From NCBI GenBank assembly GCA_910584005.1, contig CAJTXR010000001.1:186001-250000 (forward strand): 64,000 bases of DNA, given 5' to 3'. This document shows, one piece after another, positions 1 to 7,837 of the stretch (within the stretch, counting starts at the first letter, position 1; the number at the start of each line of letters is the position of its first letter). The notes under the pieces were generated by a model. The model was not told the DNA's origin. It ran no database searches and saw only the letters and a program-made list of their open reading frames with translations. This stretch comes from an uncultured Anaeroplasmataceae bacterium. Its GTDB lineage: Bacteria > Bacillota_I > Bacilli_A > Acholeplasmatales > Anaeroplasmataceae. The translations under genes and the position numbers were made by a program.

Positions 1-140
1 TCTAGTTTTAATTATTATATACAATTGTGCTATAATTAAATTCATTTTTATAATAAATAGCAAATATAATATTGAAAACTAGATTTGTTTTGAATTTAAT
101 TTCTAGAAACAGAATACCATATTTTACCTTTTTTGTTAAG

Positions 141-166
141 CAAAAAATCCTACTTTAGTGTAGGAT
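141..166 (-). terminator. Rho-independent terminator after spoIVA
   Basis: A perfect 7-bp stem (ATCCTAC/GTAGGAT) with a 6-base loop is followed on the minus strand by a run of five T. It lies just past the spoIVA stop codon, so it is the likely transcript end. Confidence 0.8.
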
Positions 167-174
167 CTTTATAT

Positions 175-1641
175 TTATAGAATTATAGCAATTAAATTAT
201 TATGATTGGAATTCATTATTTTATCTAAAACATTTTTAATTTTATCTTTAGATTTATCAGGTAAACCATGAATTTTAGATTTCATAGAATCATTCACGAT
301 ATCAGAAAGTTTTTTACCAAAGAACTCCTTGTTCCATACTTCTTCTTCATTTTCCCCTTCATTTAGGCTATCCATTAGCATCTTAGACTGATCAAAGGAA
401 CCTATAATTGGCGTAAAAGAGGATTCTAGATCTACGGCAATCATATGGATACAGGAGGCTTTAGCGGAGAGCTTTACTCCATACATTCCATTTTTCTTTA
501 CAACCTCAGGGGGAAGTAGTCGCATATCTTCAATTCTTGGGACAGATACTCCATAGCCAGTTTGCTTGGCTTCTAAAATCGCTTGATTGACTTCTTCATA
601 TACCTCATTGGCCTTTTTAGACTGATATAGGTAGCTAATGAAATCTTTTCTACTTTCGCTGCATTTACCAAGCAACATATCTACAATTTCTTTATATTTT
701 GAATCATCTAAATCTAAAAGAATGCTTGCTTTACCTGTTGAGGCCTCTAATAATTCTAATTTGACATCGGAAAATTGGTTGGTATTTTTTAATTCTTTGC
801 AGATATTAGAAATATCTTTTACTTTTTTGTATTTCATTTCTACTTCTTTAATTGCACACATAATATCATGCTTTAAAGGAATATCTTCTCCAATCGCATC
901 AATATAATCTGGTAAAGATATTTCTAGATCAGAAATAGGGAACTCTTCTAATGCTTTAGAAAGAATTAAATTTGCATCTTCTACACTCATTGTTAATGCA
1001 GATAAGCATACAACATTTGTTTCATATTTTGTTTCTAAATCTTTTGCTAGTGCGATTGCTTTTGGATCTTTTGGATCTTTTGTATTTAAAACAATCACAA
1101 AAGGTTTGTTCATTTCTTTTAGTTTTGGAATTAATTTTTCTTCAATCTGTTGGTATTCTGTTCTAGAAAACTCTGTAAATGATCCATCAGATGTGACATA
1201 AATTCCTAAATTGGAATGATTATAAATTACTTTTTCTGTACCTATGGATGCTGCTTCTTTAAATGGAATGGCTTCATTATACCATGGAGTTTTAACAAGT
1301 CGTGGTTCTTCTTCAGTACCATACCCTTCAGCTGATGCTATAATTTCACCTACACAATCAACAAATCTTAAATTCATTAAAGTATTATTCACATTTAATT
1401 CAATAGAAGTTGAGGGAATAAATTTTGGTTCAACAGTCATAATCTGCTTACCCTCTGCCGTTTGTGGCAATTCGTCTAAGATTTTATGTTTTAAAAACTC
1501 ATCTTCTATATTTGGCAAGATCAATAGTTTAAAAAATGAATTAATTAAGCTTGACTTACCACTTCTGCATGAACCAACAAATCCAATAAATAAATCACTC
1601 TTCATTCTATTTGATAAGCTAATTAATGCCTCATCATTCAT
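175..1641 (-). CDS. spoIVA: Stage IV sporulation protein A (spore coat morphogenetic ATPase)
   Basis: SpoIVA is the ATPase that polymerises on the forespore surface and forms the basement layer of the spore coat. The 488-residue length matches the family (about 492). A Walker A motif (GSCRSGKSS) lies at residues 23-31, a switch-like FVDCVGE stretch follows near residue 92, and an NTKD motif sits near residue 186 in the TRAFAC-like GTPase-fold domain. The long middle and C-terminal regions have the family layout. The ATG is preceded by a GAGGAGG ribosome site. The gene stands alone, with a terminator directly downstream and an aldehyde dehydrogenase gene upstream on the same strand. Expression in the mother cell under sigma-E is known for the family but is not shown here. 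Confidence 0.95.
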   Translation of the reverse strand: MNDEALISLSNRMKSDLFIGFVGSCRSGKSSLINSFFKLLILPNIEDEFLKHKILDELPQTAEGKQIMTVEPKFIPSTSIELNVNNTLMNLRFVDCVGEIIASAEGYGTEEEPRLVKTPWYNEAIPFKEAASIGTEKVIYNHSNLGIYVTSDGSFTEFSRTEYQQIEEKLIPKLKEMNKPFVIVLNTKDPKDPKAIALAKDLETKYETNVVCLSALTMSVEDANLILSKALEEFPISDLEISLPDYIDAIGEDIPLKHDIMCAIKEVEMKYKKVKDISNICKELKNTNQFSDVKLELLEASTGKASILLDLDDSKYKEIVDMLLGKCSESRKDFISYLYQSKKANEVYEEVNQAILEAKQTGYGVSVPRIEDMRLLPPEVVKKNGMYGVKLSAKASCIHMIAVDLESSFTPIIGSFDQSKMLMDSLNEGENEEEVWNKEFFGKKLSDIVNDSMKSKIHGLPDKSKDKIKNVLDKIMNSNHNNLIAIIL

Positions 1642-1720
1642 ATAAATTCCTCCTCGTTAGTCATAGGAATCATATGTGATATTCTTTTTAAATATTCCAA
1701 AATCGAATAGAGTTTCTATA

Positions 1721-3085
1721 TTATTTTAAAAATTTACGAATTTCTTTATCCTTAGCTTTTGTATAGGGTGCATACCGAATCGATAAGTCCAGCCAGGTAG
1801 CTTTATGTAAAATCGATTTGTAATGAGTGAAAGTATCAAAACTTTTCTTTCCATGATAACTTCCAATTCCAGAGGTCCCCACACCACCAAAAGGCAGGGT
1901 ATTTGTGGCAAGATGAACAATTGTATCATTGATACATCCGCCGCCAAATTGAATTTGAGTGGTATATTCTTTAATTTTCTTTTTGTTATTGGAAAATATA
2001 TATAAAGCAAGAGGTGTGGGATGGCTTTGAAGGATTGAAAAGAGTTCTTCTTCGGTTTGGTAGGTTAAAATAGGTAAAATTGGACCAAAAATTTCTTCTT
2101 TCATACATATAGAATCTACATTAGCCTCTAGGAGTGTTGGTTCTAGCTTTAATTCAGCTTTTGAATAAAGGCCGCCATAAAGAATCTTTTCCGCTTCTAA
2201 GTAGCTTAAAAGACGATTGAAATGCGTTTCATTGATGATTTTTCCATAATCTTTAGAAAGATGTCCATTGGGATATAGTTGCTTAATCCAATAGATTAAT
2301 TTTGATATTAGTTCTTCCTTTAATTGAGGAGGGACTAAAATGTAATCTGGGGCCACGCAGGTTTGCCCGCAGTTCATATATTTGCCAAATATAATTCGTT
2401 TGGCAGCTAAAGATATTTTGGCCGTTTCTTCTATGATGACTGGACTTTTCCCTCCTAATTCTAATGTTACTGGTGTTAAATTTTTACTTGCAGCCTCATA
2501 AACAAGTTTTCCAACATGGCTCCCGCCTGTAAAGAATATATAATCAAAAGGATATTCTAGTAACGTCTTTGCAACTTTCGCATCCCCTAAAAGAATTGCT
2601 ACATGATGTGGTTCAAATGTTTCTTCAATGATTTTTTTTAGAACAAGTGCAGTTTCTTTTGCATATTCTGAAGGCTTTATGATTGCTGTATTTCCTGCAG
2701 CTATTGCTCCTAATAAGGGTCCAAGAGTAAGAAGTATAGGATAATTCCAGGGGGATAAAATCAAAGTTAAGCCATAAGGCACAGGTTGAATATAACTTTT
2801 AGATTTGAATTGGGCTAGGGGAGTAGAAACTTTTTTTCTTTTCATAAATTTTTTTAAATGCTTCATTTGGTAATTTAAATCACTGAGAACTAATCCTACC
2901 TCACACATGTATGCTTCTGATTTTGTTTTTCCTAAATCCTTATATAAAGCGGCATAAATTTCATTTTCATTTGCTATTATTCTAGATTTTAGTTTTTCTA
3001 GAACAGTAATTCTAAATTTGTAAGGTAGTGTTTTACCTGAATAAAAATAATTTTTTTGTAATGCTCTTATTTCTTGAATACTCAT
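1721..3085 (-). CDS. Aldehyde dehydrogenase (class 3-like, NAD(P)+ dependent)
   Basis: Oxidises aliphatic or aromatic aldehydes to acids; the exact substrate cannot be read from sequence. At 454 residues it has the short class 3 / YwdH-like length, without the longer N-terminal region of class 1 and 2 enzymes. The SPWNYP segment, the FTGG turn of the cofactor site, the general-base glutamate 209 in TLELGGKSP and the catalytic cysteine 243 in GQTCVAPDY are all present, so it should be active. The C-terminus has the expected PFGGVGTSGIGSYHGKKSFDTFTH motif region. It lies upstream of spoIVA on the same strand with a gap of about 80 bases. No function in sporulation is implied. Confidence 0.92.
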   Translation of the reverse strand: MSIQEIRALQKNYFYSGKTLPYKFRITVLEKLKSRIIANENEIYAALYKDLGKTKSEAYMCEVGLVLSDLNYQMKHLKKFMKRKKVSTPLAQFKSKSYIQPVPYGLTLILSPWNYPILLTLGPLLGAIAAGNTAIIKPSEYAKETALVLKKIIEETFEPHHVAILLGDAKVAKTLLEYPFDYIFFTGGSHVGKLVYEAASKNLTPVTLELGGKSPVIIEETAKISLAAKRIIFGKYMNCGQTCVAPDYILVPPQLKEELISKLIYWIKQLYPNGHLSKDYGKIINETHFNRLLSYLEAEKILYGGLYSKAELKLEPTLLEANVDSICMKEEIFGPILPILTYQTEEELFSILQSHPTPLALYIFSNNKKKIKEYTTQIQFGGGCINDTIVHLATNTLPFGGVGTSGIGSYHGKKSFDTFTHYKSILHKATWLDLSIRYAPYTKAKDKEIRKFLK

Positions 3086-3318
3086 TTTAACCTCACCTAT
3101 TTGTACATATCTTCTTATTTATTCTATATCTTAGGATATCATATTTTAGTAGTAATGAAAAGGCGTAGACTAAATTATGATAATAAAATATGAAGTTTAA
3201 TTATAAGTTTTTCCTTTTATTCTATTTATGTCATCTACAAAAATATTTTTCATTTTTTAATAAAAAGCATGAAAAAACGATATAAATTTTGTATAATAAA
3301 AAACAAGGAGTTGATTTT

Positions 3319-3891
3319 ATGAATAAATATAAAGAAACCTTAAATAAAATCCATGGGGAAATAGAATCCTACAAAGCCGATCAGCACATGATTAATCTAT
3401 TAGAACATCAGAATAATTCAACTATTTTTCTTGATTTAAGCAATAATGAAATCTATCAGGAATTTAGCAATCAAACATTATTAAATCCAGATATTTTTGA
3501 TTTTATAGAAAAGACATATCAATTTATCAAGAAAAAACAGAACATTCAAATTCAAATTAAATTTGGAGAAACAATGAATAGAGAAGAAAAAGAGAAAATT
3601 AAGCAATTGATTCATCTTCATTATGCTATCCAATTTAAAAAAGCAACCTATACGATTCATAAAACAAATGGAATTGCAAGTATTGTTTTGGGGATTGGGG
3701 CTCTTCTTTTCGCTATCTATGGACTGATGGACTGGTATAAAGTAAATTTTATCTTTCAGGGAATCATTGAAATCTTCTCTTGGGTGTTCATATGGGAAGC
3801 CTGTAGTTTATATACCTTCACGAATAGTCAAAATCGATTGGATCGATTTCATTGGTATAAACTCTATCATGCAGAATTACTTGAAGTATAA
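3319..3891 (+). CDS. Hypothetical membrane protein with two C-terminal helices
   Basis: I do not recognise the family. The 190-residue product has a charged soluble N-terminal region of about 115 residues, then two hydrophobic segments (around residues 120-140 and 145-170) separated by a short loop, and a short charged tail. The ATG at 3319 was chosen over an in-frame ATG at 3289 because AAGGAG sits 8 bases upstream. It is a single-gene unit ending in a strong hairpin terminator. The upstream neighbour is divergent and the downstream DNA holds two small RNA genes on the other strand. Confidence 0.75.
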   Translation: MNKYKETLNKIHGEIESYKADQHMINLLEHQNNSTIFLDLSNNEIYQEFSNQTLLNPDIFDFIEKTYQFIKKKQNIQIQIKFGETMNREEKEKIKQLIHLHYAIQFKKATYTIHKTNGIASIVLGIGALLFAIYGLMDWYKVNFIFQGIIEIFSWVFIWEACSLYTFTNSQNRLDRFHWYKLYHAELLEV

Positions 3892-3935
3892 AATAAATGA
3901 GGCACAGAAAAAAATTTGTGCCTCATTTATTTTAT
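3890..3935 (+). terminator. Bidirectional hairpin terminator
   Basis: A long stem (AAATAAATGAGGCACA paired with TGTGCCTCATTTATTT) closes a 10-base loop and begins inside the stop codon of the preceding membrane protein gene. T-rich sequence follows on the plus strand and A-rich sequence precedes it, so it could also stop transcripts from the small RNA genes on the minus strand. Confidence 0.85.
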
Positions 3936-3974
3936 ACATGTCATTTTGATTTGGGTGTAGTCACAAGACTACAT

Positions 3975-4039
3975 TTAAAAAGGCATCATAAGATGCCGTG
4001 GTAGCCGGAGTAATTGGGAGATAAATATACGGCTACCAC
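3975..4039 (-). ncRNA. Putative small RNA, copy 1, C-rich loop hairpin plus terminator
   Basis: Read on the minus strand, a predicted transcript starts near 4039 and folds into a 9-bp stem (GTGGTAGCC/GGCTACCAC) with a 24-base loop containing ATCTCCCAATTACTC. A GGCATC/GATGCC hairpin with a 4-base loop and five T then forms the terminator. A sigma-A promoter precedes it. The same architecture recurs about 120 bases away with different stem sequences but the same loop core, so the structure appears to be under selection. The CUCCC in the loop is complementary to Shine-Dalgarno-like GGGAG, as in known C-rich-loop regulatory RNAs of Gram-positive bacteria. Targets are unknown. Length about 65 nt. 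Confidence 0.72.
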
Positions 4040-4045
4040 AACTAT

Positions 4046-4074
4046 ATCATACACTTATTTTGTCAATTTGTAAA
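4046..4074 (-). promoter_or_regulatory. Sigma-A type promoter of small RNA copy 1
   Basis: On the minus strand a -35 box TTTACA (4069-4074) and a -10 box TATGAT (4046-4051) are separated by exactly 17 bases. The predicted start lies at the first base of the large hairpin. The identical -35 box and spacing precede copy 2. Confidence 0.7.
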
Positions 4075-4092
4075 GAGTTTTTGTGTAAAAAG

Positions 4093-4168
4093 AAAAAAAA
4101 GGGCATCTTTCGATGCCATATAGTGACTTGAGTAAATTGGGAGATAATATATATAAGAGCCACTATAC
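4093..4168 (-). ncRNA. Putative small RNA, copy 2, paralogue of copy 1
   Basis: The minus-strand transcript predicted from about 4168 folds into a stem of about 10 bp (4157-4167 with 4119-4129) around a loop containing ATCTCCCAATTTACTC. It ends in a GGCATC/GATGCC hairpin with a GAAA loop and eight T. The stem sequence differs from copy 1, yet pairing is kept. One position (4126/4160) pairs as G-U only when read on the minus strand, which supports that orientation. The two genes are in tandem, each with its own promoter and terminator. They lie between a small membrane protein gene and an mgtC-like gene transcribed the other way. I know no named RNA family that fits. Confidence 0.72.
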
Positions 4169-4174
4169 GAATAT

Positions 4175-4203
4175 ATATTACTCTTTTTTTTTTACTTTGT
4201 AAA
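4175..4203 (-). promoter_or_regulatory. Sigma-A type promoter of small RNA copy 2
   Basis: On the minus strand TTTACA (4198-4203) and TAATAT (4175-4180) are 17 bases apart, with an A-tract in the spacer. The layout matches the promoter of copy 1. Confidence 0.65.
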
Positions 4204-4360
4204 GCCTTTTTTTACATTTTTTTTAAAATTTTTCAAATTTTTTGGTTTTTTTGCTTTTTTCAATTAAAAAAATGGAAGAAAAATGAGGAATTAGACAAAA
4301 TTCTTTTTCTTTCTTTCAATTCAATAGATAATATGATAAAATGAATATAGGTGATGAACT
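4204..4360. other. AT-rich intergenic region before mgtC-like gene
   Basis: About 155 bases of T- and A-runs with no open reading frame. A TAATAT/TATGAT-like -10 region near 4330-4340 may belong to the mgtC-like gene's promoter. I see no riboswitch-like structure here. Confidence 0.4.
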
Positions 4361-5095
4361 ATGTTTTTATTTGAAATCATTGATCCTTTTGTAAAGTTAA
4401 CAAAAGCATCATGGCTTGCAGATATCAGTTTTGCTACAATTAGTATTCGATTGCTATTGGCAATTCTATGTGGGGGATTAATCGGATTAGAAAGAGCGGT
4501 TAAACAGCATGCTGCTGGATTTAGAACATATATAGTTGTTTGTTTAGGTGCGACTGTTGCGATGTTGACAAATGAATTTTTATCTAGAGCTACCAATATG
4601 GGAGATGGAGCAAGGTTAGGGGCTCAAGTTATTTCTGGAATTGGTTTTTTAGGTGCAGGAACAATTATGTTTACCTCCCGTAATCAAGTTCGAGGGTTAA
4701 CTACTGCTGCTGGATTATGGGCTTGTGCTTGTATGGGTTTATCCATAGGGATTGGTTTTTATACGCTTTCTGTAATCGCGACAATTGTGATTATGGGAGT
4801 CTTGGCTATTTTACCTGGAATTGAGAATTTGCTTACTTCAAGGGCACGACAATTTGCAATTCATGTTGAATTAAAGGAAGATAGGAATTTGGTTGATTTT
4901 TTAGATAACTTGCGAAATTTGGAGTTTAAGATTTTATCTGTTGAAAATAATCAAGCGTATTTAAAAACTGGATTGAGTGTTTATACTATCGAACTTAGGG
5001 CTCTAGGAAAAAGAAAAATTGACCATAAAGCTTTTTTAAAAGAATTTGGTCAATTTCAATATGTTCATTATATAGAAGAAATCATGACAAAATAA
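4361..5095 (+). CDS. MgtC/SapB family membrane protein
   Basis: MgtC-family proteins are inner-membrane proteins linked to growth in low magnesium and to control of ATP synthase in some pathogens; the role of Gram-positive homologues is less clear. The hydrophobic N-terminal part carries the family hallmarks: GGLIGLERAVKQHAAGFRTYIVVCLGA (seen in pieces near residues 38-64) and SGIGFLGAGTIMF and VRGLTTAAGLWA in later helices. The soluble C-terminal part of about 90 residues resembles the ACT-like tail of the longer members. The length of 244 residues fits. The start has a weak AGGTGAT ribosome site. It converges with the dipeptidase gene, leaving only four bases between the stops. Confidence 0.9.
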   Translation: MFLFEIIDPFVKLTKASWLADISFATISIRLLLAILCGGLIGLERAVKQHAAGFRTYIVVCLGATVAMLTNEFLSRATNMGDGARLGAQVISGIGFLGAGTIMFTSRNQVRGLTTAAGLWACACMGLSIGIGFYTLSVIATIVIMGVLAILPGIENLLTSRARQFAIHVELKEDRNLVDFLDNLRNLEFKILSVENNQAYLKTGLSVYTIELRALGKRKIDHKAFLKEFGQFQYVHYIEEIMTK

Positions 5096-5099
5096 AGAA

Positions 5100-6077
5100 T
5101 TATGATAAGTTAGCTTTTAAAACTCGTAAAAAGTTTTTAAAAGCTATTTTTTCTATTTCTTCTTCTGTAAAATTTGCTTTTCTCATTTCAGTAAATAAGT
5201 TTTGCATAAGAGAAGCATCCTTTAATTCAATATTTGGATCAATTCCATCATAATCACTTCCAATTGAAAGGACATCTACTCCGACTAGATTTTTCACATG
5301 GATCATATGTTTTATTGCCCATTGAATTGTATTTTTTCCTAAAGCTTCTTCTTCATTTAAAAAGTCAGCACAAAAGTTAATCCCCATTACTCCTCCATTT
5401 TCATGCAATTTAAGAATCATATCATCTGTTAAATTGCGGACATTCGGGCAAATTGCTCTTGCATTAGAGTGGGAGGCCACAATAGGTCTAGTTGATGTTT
5501 GGATACAATCATAGAATCCTTTATCTGATAAATGGGATACATCAATGATTATTCCTAAGCGATTCATTTCTTTAATTATTTTAAATCCATCTTCTGTTAA
5601 ACCGTCCGTAGTATTTGGTGTATAAAAATCAGGCTTTCTTCCTTCTGTTAGGATAAAATTTGGATGTCCAATTCCATTTGCAAAATTCCAGTTCAAACAA
5701 ATCATACGAACTCCTAATCGATAAAGGTTTCTCAAGATTGAAACATTGCCCTTTGTTATGGCTCCTTCTTCTATAGTTAAAAGAGAAGAAATTTTATGGT
5801 CTTTTTCATTTTTTTCAATATCTGAATATTCAAAAACTGGAGCGATGAGCTCTTTATTTTTTTCAATTTCTATATAATAACGATCAATCATTTCTAGTCC
5901 ATAGTCCAAAGGATCATTGACCTTTTTCAAATGTACAAACATTGCAAAGCATTGTAGTAATGCTTGTCCTTTCTTTAATTTATCTAAATTAATTTGAGTA
6001 GGGGCATCCTTTAAAGACTGATCTTCATGGTTCATAATTGCCATGATGGTATCACAATGTAAATCAATATAGTTCAT
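5100..6077 (-). CDS. Membrane dipeptidase-like zinc peptidase (M19)
   Basis: Peptidase family M19 hydrolyses dipeptides using a two-zinc site. The HxD motif that binds zinc is at residues 7-9 (DLHCDT), a glutamate bridge candidate lies in TIEEGA near residue 106, and the histidines in DVSHLS and ASHSNARAIC match the remaining ligands. The 325-residue length is typical of bacterial members. No signal peptide is seen, so the protein is probably cytoplasmic. Its ATG overlaps the stop of the upstream flavin reductase gene by one base, indicating co-transcription and coupled translation. Confidence 0.92.
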   Translation of the reverse strand: MNYIDLHCDTIMAIMNHEDQSLKDAPTQINLDKLKKGQALLQCFAMFVHLKKVNDPLDYGLEMIDRYYIEIEKNKELIAPVFEYSDIEKNEKDHKISSLLTIEEGAITKGNVSILRNLYRLGVRMICLNWNFANGIGHPNFILTEGRKPDFYTPNTTDGLTEDGFKIIKEMNRLGIIIDVSHLSDKGFYDCIQTSTRPIVASHSNARAICPNVRNLTDDMILKLHENGGVMGINFCADFLNEEEALGKNTIQWAIKHMIHVKNLVGVDVLSIGSDYDGIDPNIELKDASLMQNLFTEMRKANFTEEEIEKIAFKNFLRVLKANLS

Positions 6078-6583
6078 TATTGCTCCTCTTTTTCTAGGAA
6101 TTGTTTAATCTCTCCTATAAACATTGTATGATAATCAGAAGAGGAATAGAATTCTTCTTTTATATTCTTAGGAAGATCTTTTAGATCAACTGCATATAAT
6201 TTTTTCATTTTTAAGACCTGGTGTGCTTCTGCAATATAGGCTCCATCATAGTCAGGATCATAAGTATAGTGAAGACCTGCTAAAGAAACTTTATCTGCTT
6301 CTTTACCTGAAACTCTTCCAATGATCTTATCTACACTTTCTTGATATTCTTCTGGTAGAAAAGAAAGGGTTATTGAGTCTGAAGATTCTAAAAATTGGTA
6401 GGTATGTCGGCTCTTTCTCACAAAGACAAAGCCCACATTTTTTCCCCATAAAACACCGATTCCACCCCAAGAAACTGTTAGGCAATTAAATCCTATTGTT
6501 TTATTACCCGCAGTTAAAATGGCATGCTGTTGACCAAATTGATGAAAAATTGAATTGAATACCTCTAATTTCTTTTTTAACAT
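6077..6583 (-). CDS. Flavin reductase-like protein (FMN-binding split barrel)
   Basis: The 168-residue protein has the flavin reductase-like split-barrel pattern: TAGNKTIGFNCLTVSWGGIGVLW near the N-terminus, VGFVFVRKSRHTYQFLESSDSITLSFL in the middle and a KEADKVSLAGL segment after it. Members bind FMN and act as flavin reductases or redox partners; the substrate is unknown. A GGAGA site precedes the ATG. It forms a two-gene unit with the downstream M19 dipeptidase, and the CPBP protease gene ends 10 bases upstream of its ribosome site, so the three may be one operon. Confidence 0.85.
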   Translation of the reverse strand: MLKKKLEVFNSIFHQFGQQHAILTAGNKTIGFNCLTVSWGGIGVLWGKNVGFVFVRKSRHTYQFLESSDSITLSFLPEEYQESVDKIIGRVSGKEADKVSLAGLHYTYDPDYDGAYIAEAHQVLKMKKLYAVDLKDLPKNIKEEFYSSSDYHTMFIGEIKQFLEKEEQ

Positions 6584-6593
6584 TGTTTTCTCC

Positions 6594-7388
6594 TTATCCA
6601 GCTATGATTAATATAAACGCAACGAGATTATTTACGAAATGGGCAAACCATGATGCATAAACATTTTTTCCAGTGTAATGGTAGATTCCACAAAGCATTA
6701 AACCACTACATAAATAAGGAATACACATCAGTAGCCAATTTCCAAAATTGAATTCTCCAATAGAAGATATCATATGTGGGAGCATGAAACAGATTCCAGA
6801 TACAAGATATGAAATCCAAATGGGTTTCTTTTCACATAAATTAAATATTGCTTTACGATAAATAACTTCTTCTACAATTGGTGCAAGTAAGACAACTGCA
6901 ATAAAAGTTAAAGTGGGGCTTCCCTTTAGAATCATAGTTTCTATATCATTTTGATTGATCGATACATCTTTTACTAAGAATCCTATAACTACCGATACTA
7001 AAATAGATAAACCATAAAAAATTGCGGCAAATAGAGGAATAAGCATTAGATTTTTTTTATAATTCTGTTTTAGTTTTAATGCATCCTCTTTGAAAAAGGA
7101 ATACATACAAATTAAAATGACAATAAATAAGATAAGATATGTTAAGAAATTTCCAATAGAATTAATCATTGCTGCAGCGTGAATTGCAAGTTCACTGTAA
7201 TCTCCTTTTTGAGCTTTGAGAATGTTCATTACCTCATCTGTTGGAACAGATGGATTTACTCCACAATAAATTCCCATAACAATCAGAGCAAGAATTCCAC
7301 CACCTAAAAACATTGTAAAAAAGTAAAAACCAACTGCAATGATATTCCCATATTGCTTCAATGGATGGATTTTTCTTTGTTGTTCCAT
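6594..7388 (-). CDS. CPBP family intramembrane metalloprotease
   Basis: CPBP (Abi) proteins are multi-pass membrane proteases related to eukaryotic Rce1. Bacterial roles include bacteriocin maturation and self-immunity, but the role here is unknown. The 264-residue product has about seven to eight hydrophobic segments and the three motifs: EEVIYR (glutamates and arginine), a histidine in LPHMIS, and FAHFVNN near the C-terminus. I place the start at the ATG at 7388 rather than the in-frame GTG at 7397, since the GTG lies inside the AAGGAAGTGA ribosome site. The first genes downstream encode flavin reductase and dipeptidase. Confidence 0.88.
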   Translation of the reverse strand: MEQQRKIHPLKQYGNIIAVGFYFFTMFLGGGILALIVMGIYCGVNPSVPTDEVMNILKAQKGDYSELAIHAAAMINSIGNFLTYLILFIVILICMYSFFKEDALKLKQNYKKNLMLIPLFAAIFYGLSILVSVVIGFLVKDVSINQNDIETMILKGSPTLTFIAVVLLAPIVEEVIYRKAIFNLCEKKPIWISYLVSGICFMLPHMISSIGEFNFGNWLLMCIPYLCSGLMLCGIYHYTGKNVYASWFAHFVNNLVAFILIIAG

Positions 7389-7434
7389 TAAAATCACTTC
7401 CTTTTCTATTTTGTATATTATAGCATATCTTTAT

Positions 7435-7476
7435 AAAAAAAACATAGATTACGCTTAAAACATAATCTATGTTTTT
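7435..7476 (-). terminator. Hairpin terminator after the spoVA cluster
   Basis: A 10-bp stem (ACATAGATTA/TAATCTATGT) has T-runs on both sides, so it can act in both directions. It separates spoVAE from the downstream CPBP gene. Confidence 0.8.
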
Positions 7477-7486
7477 CAAAAATCTA

Positions 7487-7837
7487 TTATTTTTTAGGCC
7501 GAAAAATAAATGCAAAGCCTACAGCTATAAATATGGTAATTGCAATTCCAGCACTAGTTGCTCCATATAGACCTGTAAAAACTCCTAAATATCCTATCTC
7601 ATGGGCCTTTTCTAAACTTGCTTTTACAAGTAAGTGTCCAAAATTTGTGATTGGTAAAAGAGCACCTGCTCCTGCAATTTCAACTAATCGATCATAAAAT
7701 CCACCAAAATCTAAAAGTGTGCCAAGACAAACGAAAAGTACAGTCATATGGCCTACAGTTAATTTAAAAAAGTCTTTGATGAGTTCGGCAAGTCCACAGA
7801 TAAATCCTCCAATTAAAAACGCATATAGGTAAATCAT
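7487..7837 (-). CDS. spoVAE: Stage V sporulation protein AE (SpoVAEb type)
   Basis: A small membrane component of the SpoVA channel, which moves dipicolinic acid and calcium into the forespore and releases them in germination. The 116-residue protein has four hydrophobic segments and the family's GxxCGLAELIKDFFKLTVGH-like N-terminal region, with LLPITNFGHLLVKAS in the middle. It overlaps the end of spoVAD by four bases and is the last gene before a terminator. Family members are sigma-G controlled; no sigma-G site was identified here. Confidence 0.93.
   Translation of the reverse strand: MIYLYAFLIGGFICGLAELIKDFFKLTVGHMTVLFVCLGTLLDFGGFYDRLVEIAGAGALLPITNFGHLLVKASLEKAHEIGYLGVFTGLYGATSAGIAITIFIAVGFAFIFRPKK

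Noticed and set aside
4061..4066. TTGACA as the -35 of small RNA copy 1
   Set aside because: It would be only 14 bases from a matching -10, while TTTACA at 4069-4074 gives 17 bases and is shared with copy 2.
3975..4203. Plus-strand riboswitch upstream of the MgtC-family gene
   Set aside because: The hairpins are far upstream, their terminator T-runs and promoters are only valid on the minus strand, and a G-U pair supports the minus-strand RNA. No M-box features were seen.
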